Notes under the pieces: model-generated
What the model was told of the DNA's origin: nothing
Databases searched by the model: none
The model's input: only the letters and a program-made list of their open reading frames with translations
Position numbers and translations under genes: made by a program
Assembly (NCBI GenBank): GCA_030549495.1
Contig: JAUIRK010000070.1
Coordinates: forward strand, 322,501 to 386,500
From: Nectonema munidae
Lineage: Eukaryota > Nematomorpha > Nectonematoida > Nectonematidae
DNA length: 64,000 bases
Direction: 5' to 3'
In this document: piece after piece, positions 57,480-64,000 of the stretch
How the letters are laid out: each line of letters begins with the position of its first letter
How positions within the stretch are numbered: position 1 is the stretch's first letter

Positions 57480-59442
57480 GGAACGCCGGATAAAATGAAA
57501 TAAGAGAATTCGTCAAGATAATTTTAACATTTTGAAAGACGTGCTAATTTTATCAGCAAGATCAGTAAATATAAATAATTTATGTGTTAGGGGTCAATTT
57601 ATACGTAAGATTGGCGTAAGATCGAGCAAAAATAAATTTTAAAAAATCGTCTTCTTTGTTTTGACCTCTTTCAAAAAAATCCATTGGTCACCAGAGACGG
57701 TCAGAAGAAACATCTACTTTAAATTAAATAAAAATTCAATCAAAAAGAACAGCAGGCGCTAATATAATTTTCGAAAACAAATGTCTGAAAAGTTCAAATG
57801 AATTCGTTAACTAGCATCAACCTTCATTAACTAAAATACAAAAAATTTTGTTTTAATAAAAAGCGTAAATAACTAAATAAAAATTTACTTTACTAACATA
57901 ACTAGTTAAAACCAACTAACCAACCAACTTATTGACTAAGTATGTACCTAGTTAAAAAGAGAAAGGCGAACATTTTACAAAACGATTATAAAAAGCCATA
58001 ATCATTTTATATTATTCGAATTAATGATATGAAAGATAAAACCTTATATCAATTCACGACTAAGCCTCATAGCAGCCAGTTGTTAAAGACAAAGAGCTAC
58101 TCCTTCAATTCTTTTTAGTTAAATCTTCGAAAGCCAAAAGTCTAACTCTAAAGAAGCAGATTAGGAACTTCTTTCTAGAAGATCTCGGTGAGACTTACGC
58201 TTGAGCTTACTTTTTCTCATTTTACTCTTCTTCGGAAAAGGGAGCACAAGAGTTCCTATTCCCTTTAGACGAGAGAAAAAGATAACAGCATTATTCAACA
58301 ATGCTATAAAAAGAAATTAAGCATAATGTTTGTACATTTATTATAACTGAAGAGAATAAGTCGCATATACTGGGGTTTGCCCAAAATACACTGAAATACG
58401 GCAAAATATACCGAAATTTAAGATGCAAATTTTGGAAAGAAAACGCTCAAATGAGTTCCCAAATGAACAGCAAGTAAAAAATCTCATATTACTTAACGTG
58501 CTCATGCGTTTGTTTATTGAAGAGGACGTTTCGCATGAATCTACTAAATATCCCTTTTTTCACTGATAACTTACTAAGCTTTATATGTCATTTGAGACAA
58601 TAGTTGACATTTTTTTTATAAAATCATTTGTTTTATCAAAATCAATATAAAAATATAGTTTTTACAAAAATTTTGAACATATTAAAATTTTCTATTAGAA
58701 AAAACAGCCGTATCATATATGAATCACTGGTCAAATATAGATACATTTTTCAAAAATATTGAATGTAGAAGCATTAAACATTAGTAATTTATACATTTAA
58801 GAATTATTGTTATTACAAAGATAAGAAAAACCAAAAATTTGGAATTAAAACTAAAGTACTAATAATTTGTAAAAATTTTCAGCTGTTACATCTTTAAAAA
58901 TCAAAAACTATGCAGTTCGTAATAACAATTCAAAACGAACTACTGAAGTTGCATATTTTACAAAACACCAAGTGTCTACCATTGCAGACAAAATAAGAAG
59001 AAAGTATTAGCCTAAAAAACTGAAGAAAAGGAAGTCAGAAATCATGTTCCAAAAAACACTGTGATCACTGTGTCAACAAGAAAAATGAAACGACAAATGT
59101 TTGATGATTTATAGCTTTTTTATATTAACTCATCTGGACTATTTGAGCAAGTATATATGTAATCAGTGATTTTGTATCGATTCGTCTAACGATTCATATA
59201 TGATACATCAAATGCTGCCAATCCTCTCCAAATTCGTATGCCTTTCTTTCTCAATATTTCAATGTTGAAAGTTTGTATTGTTCTAGTTTCAACCGTACAC
59301 ATACTTTGATAATAAATAATCCAATCAATTTTTTTTAATCGAGGTTTATTTTCTATTACATCATGACAACTTCTTCCAACTATAAAAATGTCCTTACAAA
59401 TTAAAGATATCATAAATATTGCAAAAAAGGTGAAGCTAATTA
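57480..59442. other. No gene supported
   Basis: A+T-rich DNA. A candidate minus-strand exon at 58303-58199 has good splice signals but does not fit the phase of the LOTUS exon. At 58373-58385 CTGGGGTTTGCCC resembles the terminal repeat of the miniature element at 55447. Confidence 0.4.
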
Positions 59443-61450
59443 TTGCATTGCAGAGAAATAGAAAGTTTGTGTTATAAACAACAAAAAGTTGAACAAAAAG
59501 GTACAGATTTGCTGGTGAATAAAATTGCTAATATAAATCAACAAATGAAACCTAAAACTCCTTGCTTTTGTCTAAAAAACATTGATGACACTCTCTCGAT
59601 AGAAGAGATCACATTGAATATTCGCCAAAAGTATAACTTAAAGGAATCTGATACATCGAACATCTTCAAGTTTCCCAATAGATGGAATTGCAAGGTATTC
59701 AATATTGGTATTAAATTTGGTAATAATGTTATTAAACACGTTTACTCTAATGAGTATATATATATATTGATTGATTATATTACTTATCCAATAGAATTGC
59801 TTGTAGTCACGTCAAGATATGTTACAAGTGCAATGGGTATAATCACTTAGCTAAGGAATGTAAGAATACTAAACAATGTTGTAGCCTTGATCATCCTTCT
59901 AATTTGTGTGAAAATAATAGTAATTAATACAGTGTGCGTAAACTGTTCTAAGATGAAACTAGAATCTCCTCAGATTTGTAATTCAAATCAGTGTCATTCT
60001 TTACAAAAAAAAGAAGAAATGATCTAGATATATCCCATCAGTGCCGGATTAACATAGTAGTAGATGTAGCAGCTACTACAGGCCCCGCGCTTAGTTGAAC
60101 ACATTTTTTTGACCTTTTGTAATATCTTTTAGTTTTCTTCAGTTCTTCTTTTATATTTCCTCCTTAAAGTAAATTTTTGCTCTTGAATTTTGGGGTTTTT
60201 ATCTTTTTTGTAGAAGCTAGATCAATTTTATTAAAAAAATTTTACTTCCTGACTATCATTTGTAAATTTAATCGGACTATTTTACCGGAACAGGCCCAGC
60301 ACTTGGTAGATCCGACACTGTATCCAATATAACGAATTTGAAATTATTGATTTGATAACGACATTCACTGATAATATGAAAGTGTCTGACTACAATAAAA
60401 ATTTTACGTACGAATTTTATAATGACTTTGATTTGAAATTGTCAACTTTTACAGAAATGAATGGCCTAATAAATAGTACTTAGCTTAAACATTCATTTCT
60501 GATTTAAATGCTAATCTTGCATGTCCTGTTGGTATTATTACGCTACAAGAAACTTGGTTGAATAACAATCTCAATCTAATATTAACTAATTAATCTGGTA
60601 AGTTCTATAAACGCGCATGGAGGTCATGGTTTCCATGTTCAAAATTCTCTTGAGTTTTCACTTTTAAAATTATTATTAGATGTGCAAAGCTTTGAATACT
60701 TCTCAATTAATATTAGGCAAAAGAAAGAGAAGGATTTGTGCATACATAATATATATAGACAGGCACCCTTGTAAAAACATTGGGGTAATGTTTTTAGAAA
60801 AGTTCAGTATGTTCATGGAGAAAGTAGATAAAAATTTCACAAACATAATTGCTGCCGATTTCAACTTGAATCCTTACAATCATCAATCTAATAAGCATGC
60901 TTCTTCTTTTATTCATTATTTGTTTTCTTTTGGTTATGTACCTAATATAACGAGTTTACTAGAGATCAATCTAAATTAGAAAATGATTCAATACGGATAA
61001 TTTTGTAATTTCTATGAGGCAAATAAAGTGCGAAAACATTTTTCAAGGGAACATGGAACCGGAAAGTTTATCTGAATCTTTTCTGAAAATTGTGTCTACG
61101 GAGGTGCACAAGTAAAACAAATTTTAAAACAATATCACCTAGAAGTAAGAAATATAAGCATAAGTTGGCACCTTGGCCAACATATCGACTTCTGAGTGGG
61201 ATAAAAAAGCGATTAATTGTATAAAAAATATGAAAATTCTGATATTGATATGCAAATAATATATGAACAAAACTGTGCAAAATTGCGTTATAAAGTTAAA
61301 TCATCATCAAATAAATTGAAAACCAAATACTATTCTGAGAGCTTTGGAGTCTCGTAGCATTTGGAAAAACTTGAATAAAATTCTAAAAAGAGGTTTGCAA
61401 CTGAAGGCTATAAAATTTAACTCATATTTGTGCCAATGAGAAAACATATT
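59443..61450 (+). mobile_element. Decayed LINE, plus strand, with zinc-knuckle ORF1
   Basis: Parts appear in order. ORF1 (59443-59850) has KPKTPCFCLKNIDDTLSIEE and FPNRWNCKVFNIGIKF, followed in other frames by a zinc knuckle (CNGYNHLAKECKN) and CCSLDHPSNLCENN up to 59920. ORF2 endonuclease residues (SDLNANLACPVGIITLQETW) lie near 60520 and ADFNLNPYNHQSNKHASSF near 60860. Beyond about 61000 only weak traces remain, and no reverse-transcriptase box was recognised. Many stops and frameshifts show it is old. A 282-bp miniature element (60039-60320) has inserted between ORF1 and ORF2. Confidence 0.7.
60039..60320. mobile_element. hAT-type miniature element (282 bp) with target duplication
   Basis: The left end CAGTGCCGGATT and the right end, read inward on the other strand, CAGTGTCGGATC, match at 10 of 12 positions. 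The flanking 8-mers TATCCCAT (60031-60038) and TATCCAAT (60321-60328) match at 7 of 8. Both the CAGTG end and the 8-bp duplication are hAT features. The interior is A+T-rich apart from a G+C-rich patch beside each end, and non-coding. Confidence 0.85.
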
Positions 61451-61850
61451 ATTAGCACTGTTGAGTGATGAACCTTCGCATACCACTGTTTACTCCAGTT
61501 TTTTTCAACTCAAAATTTAGGCCATAAAAAAATATGTAAGGTGGGTGAAAATTAACACCCAAATTTGAAGAAATTAATGAAGTTTTCATTTTTCACTTCG
61601 ATTTAAATTTTTAACAAAAATTTCAGGGGTTGATGACCCAAAAGTCAACGTGACTTCAAAAAAAATTTCAATATTTTTTGAATTTTCGTAAGACTTTCAT
61701 AAAACATTTTTTATATAAAGATTAGAAAACTTCTGTTATTTTTGTGTGATAAAATCTGATGAAAAAATGATTTTTAAAAAACAAGCAAAAAAATTTATTA
61801 ACGCCATCTATATATTTTAAATTACAATGCAAAAACAAAAATGTATAAAC

Positions 61851-61979
61851 TTATCTGCTATCAGAGTGACAAGTAGGACATATCAGATAAGAATGCCTTT
61901 TGCAAATAAATTTTTTACAAAACGAGCACTTTCTGGTACCTTGCTTCTGGGTTTGCATTCCGGAATAGTGCAGTATCCT
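61851..61979 (-). CDS. piggyBac cysteine-rich C-terminal domain, in another frame
   Basis: It reads RILHYSGMQTQKQGTRKCSF, then CKKFICKRHSYLICPTC, then HSDSR and a stop. KCSFCKKFICKRH and ICPTC give the C-x2-C, C, H, C-x2-C pattern of the piggyBac C-terminal zinc-binding domain, which binds the transposon ends. It lies +1 to the core frame and is closed to it by stops. Either a frameshift or a second small intron (an acceptor cgaatag lies just before it) separates them. Confidence 0.7.
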   Translation of the reverse strand, partial: RILHYSGMQTQKQGTRKCSFCKKFICKRHSYLICPTCHSDSR

Positions 61980-62001
61980 CTGCTATTCGAACTACTTTCA
62001 T

Positions 62002-63202
62002 TTATTTCTCTTTGAGGGAGAAATCCATAATACGATAAAATATTTTTGATAGGTCGTGATATTTGTGAAACTTTAGAGCGTACAAGCATTGACTGTTCAC
62101 AAAGTTTGAGAGATAAAAGCTTAAAAAAATTTTCCTGCCTCCTTTTCTAGTTGAGCAATGTGTATCGGAGTTGAAACTATAAATTACCCAAGAGTTGAAC
62201 GCTGTGATATCTAAGTAATTTGTAAAAACAGCCATAGTCCATCTTCTACTAGGCTTATAGGATGTAAAATCCCTTGCCATTCTGTTGAAACAATCAACAC
62301 CGCTTTTATACTTATTGTAAAGAACCAAGGTTTCGGGCTTGTTTTTATACGATGTTATAGCCACACCCCGAGTATGTTGGGAAGATAAGATATAAACCGC
62401 TTTAAAATTTTGCCTAGCATGTTTCATCGGAATGTAAGTTGAAATAGAAGCATACTCTGAGTAAACGAACTTACTCTCAGTTTCTTGTAAGTTTAAATTA
62501 CGAATGTATTTAGGTTTCAGAATATTGGGTAGAAAACGACGATTTGAGTTTATAGTGCCGCAAATAGTTAAATCTTTGCTTAGGGCCCACTTCGCTAGTT
62601 CATGAGATGTGAAAAAGCGATCAAGAAAAACTCCACATCCCCGTGGTAAATTTGCTCCAATTATTAATCTTTTACAAATTTCTAAATTAGAAAAATAACA
62701 TTTATCAAGCAAACCAGAAATGTAAATTTCAGGCTTCATTACATAAAAAGTGTTAGCATCATTCATATGATATACTTTGATACCATAGTGGCCGGGTTTA
62801 CTCTTATCGTATATTTTTATGGGACATCCTCCTCTGAACTTGACTAGTTGCTCATCAATAGTAACTGCATCTAGAGGCGTCCAATACCTATGACAATTAT
62901 CAAAAAAATGACTATGAATCACTCTGATTGCTGATAGTTTATCATTTTGATTTCTATCAATTGAACAATCAAAACGAATAAAAATATTTATATATGTGAA
63001 CATCCTTCTTCCCATCGCTGCACGCAAAAAAGGGTCGCCATTTTTGGAGAAAAGATACCGCGTCGCTATTCTTTGGTCTTTAGCTTGTCCAATGTAAATA
63101 ATACATCCAAAGTAAGCTAGTAGGTCACTTATATTAAACCTTTCATGGCAAGCTTTTAACTCTTCCCATTTTGAAATGCTTTTACTAAATAAATTATTTT
63201 TA
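62002..63202 (-). CDS. piggyBac transposase, DDE catalytic core (exon 2)
   Basis: The frame, joined in phase to exon 1 by a 172-bp intron (63374-63203), gives KNNLFSKSISKWEELKA, then ISDLLAYFGCIIYIGQ, an N-terminal core motif. The three catalytic aspartates lie in VTIDEQLVKFRG, GVFLDRFFTSHEL and KSGVDCFNRMARDF, corresponding to the D-D-D triad of piggyBac. PSRRWTMAVFTNYLDITAFN and KGGRKIFLSFYLSNFVNSQ follow. The frame ends at 62002 before the cysteine-rich domain. The spliced protein of about 550 residues has the family's usual length. It cuts and pastes at TTAA without leaving a scar. Confidence 0.85.
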
Positions 63203-63374
63203 CTATACATCTCATGTCGGACAAAATATAAACACCAAAATTCAGTCTTTAGAAGTTCATAAATTAGAAAGTTTTATAGGAATCATAAAAAATAATGAAA
63301 CTTGTATAGTTCAGGAATGTCTTCTAAAGACTGAATTTTTGAGCATATATTTTTATAAAGTTGAAAAAACTTAC

Positions 63375-63817
63375 TTGTAATTTTCTTCTGCTTTTTTCTT
63401 CGTCATTTCAAAAATATGGGTTATTATAGTAATATCAAAGAACAAATTGAAAATTTTGACAATATCCTTTAGATTTTTTGCTTCATTTGTTGGACCATAT
63501 GGACGTAGAGATAAATTACGGCAATTTCGAGCTTGAACAGGGCCAGTGATGGAGTCTTGAGATTCCCAAAAATATCTTGTACCGTCCGGGGTTATCGAGT
63601 TTTCATCCACATTTTCCAGAGTTTCTTCTTCTCTTTCCTCAAGTTCTTCAAATGATTCTTCTCTTGAAAGGGGAACTTCTTCATATATATCCGACGCTGA
63701 ATCGTCCGAGCTATAAAAGTACTCGTCAGATTCGGTAGATGTTGAATATTCGCGTGAAGTGTTAATGATTGTGGCAAATAACAAAATAATGAACGTGAAA
63801 AAACTTATTCTACACAA
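63375..63817 (-). CDS. piggyBac transposase, N-terminal acidic part (exon 1)
   Basis: About 147 residues from MCRISFFTFII. A serine/aspartate/glutamate-rich region follows (SDEYFYSSDDSASDIYEE, then EELEEREEETLENVDEN), then ARNCRNLSLRPYGPTNEAKN and DIVKIFNLFFDITIITHI. GPTNEAK and the following hydrophobic helix are standard for piggyBac transposases. The frame runs to EENYK with a stop just after; a donor GTAAGT there (63374) gives phase 2 and joins to the acceptor at 63203. The first residues are hydrophobic, so the true start may be a little further in. Confidence 0.75.
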
Positions 63818-63901
63818 AGCTTTCTATCGTAAATCAAGGTGAATGCTGTGCAAAAGGAATTATCTTCCACAAAGAGAACACAAACAAAATGCCTAACAGA
63901 T

Positions 63902-64000
63902 ATTGATTTTTATTACGCAAGAAGAAGAAGAAGAAGAAATTTATTAAGAAACAAATCAATGATTATTATGATAAACAAAATTAAAAAAAAAAAAAAAAAA
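63902..64000. repeat. (GAA)n tract and A-run at window end
   Basis: AAGAAGAAGAAG at about 63920-63940 is followed by A+T-rich sequence and a final run of A from about 63982 to 64000. The run may be a contig end or a tail; the boundary cannot be judged from this window. Confidence 0.6.

Larger units (their letters stand above)
61552..63817 (-). mobile_element. piggyBac transposon
   Basis: The minus strand encodes a piggyBac transposase in pieces (N-terminus 63817-63375, core 63202-62002, cysteine-rich tail 61979-61851). TTAA followed by CACCC at 61552 is a candidate left end, since piggyBac inserts at TTAA. The right end is not in the window or not recognised: no TTAA with matching inverted sequence was found before base 64000. 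The coding frame is largely preserved, so the element is comparatively young. Confidence 0.8.

Noticed and set aside
58199-58303. Possible minus-strand exon with good splice signals (LLNNAVIFF, RLKGIGTLVLPFPKKSKMRK)
   Set aside because: It ends in phase 1, but the LOTUS exon at 57443 requires phase 0. It could belong to another gene or to an unseen exon between them, so I do not claim it.

Overview
This is an A+T-rich stretch of animal nuclear DNA, by eye about 70% A+T. Its coding sequence lies in short exons separated by introns full of transposable-element debris. The one long host gene is the still life/TIAM-type Rac guanine-nucleotide exchange factor. Its exon sequences resemble the fruit fly Sif protein as I remember it, so the organism is almost certainly an arthropod. 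The combination of A+T-rich introns, ZBED5-like hAT, piggyBac, LINEs and several tRNA-type SINEs would fit a copepod such as a sea louse, but that is only a guess.

Layout. From 1 to 3.9 kb there are two decayed hAT transposons (minus strand). From 3.9 to 12.2 kb I find no gene. From 12.2 to 15.5 kb there is a decayed LINE on the minus strand, carrying two younger insertions: a 187-bp SINE with a 13-bp target duplication and a 315-bp LINE tail with a 9-bp target duplication. From 17.17 to 52.57 kb lies the C-terminal part of the sif gene (plus strand). It has twelve exons whose splice phases fit into one continuous frame of 1058 codons, plus a 42-bp in-phase cassette exon. In order it encodes the N-terminal PH domain, the coiled-coil/Ex region, the Ras-binding domain, PDZ, DH and the C-terminal PH domain. 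The 5' part of the gene lies outside the window or was not found. Its introns hold a nearly complete LINE (34.5-38.7 kb), a foldback-like element (39.8-40.2 kb), a four-unit minisatellite (45.4-45.8 kb), and SINEs of two families.

From 55.2 to 57.4 kb on the minus strand, convergent with sif, there is a second host gene. It encodes a protein with LOTUS/OST-HTH-like segments similar to the germline TDRD7 type. I place its last short exon at 55.21-55.28 kb. The intron between its two exons contains a hAT-type miniature element with matching target duplications and a strong internal hairpin. From 59.4 to 61.5 kb lies a decayed plus-strand LINE interrupted by a 282-bp hAT-type miniature element. 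From about 61.5 kb to near the window end lies a piggyBac transposon (minus strand) with all three catalytic aspartates, a probable intron and its cysteine-rich tail. The window ends in a run of A.

Sif would turn on Rac-type GTPases at the membrane to remodel actin. The LOTUS protein would act in RNA regulation, probably in the germline. Nothing suggests that the two genes work together. I saw no retrovirus, LTR element or Polinton, no CRISPR array, no rRNA and no functional tRNA gene. I also found no clearly new biological system. The most unusual items are the alternative sif exon, the foldback element made of 15-bp repeats, and the hairpin-bearing hAT miniature element.
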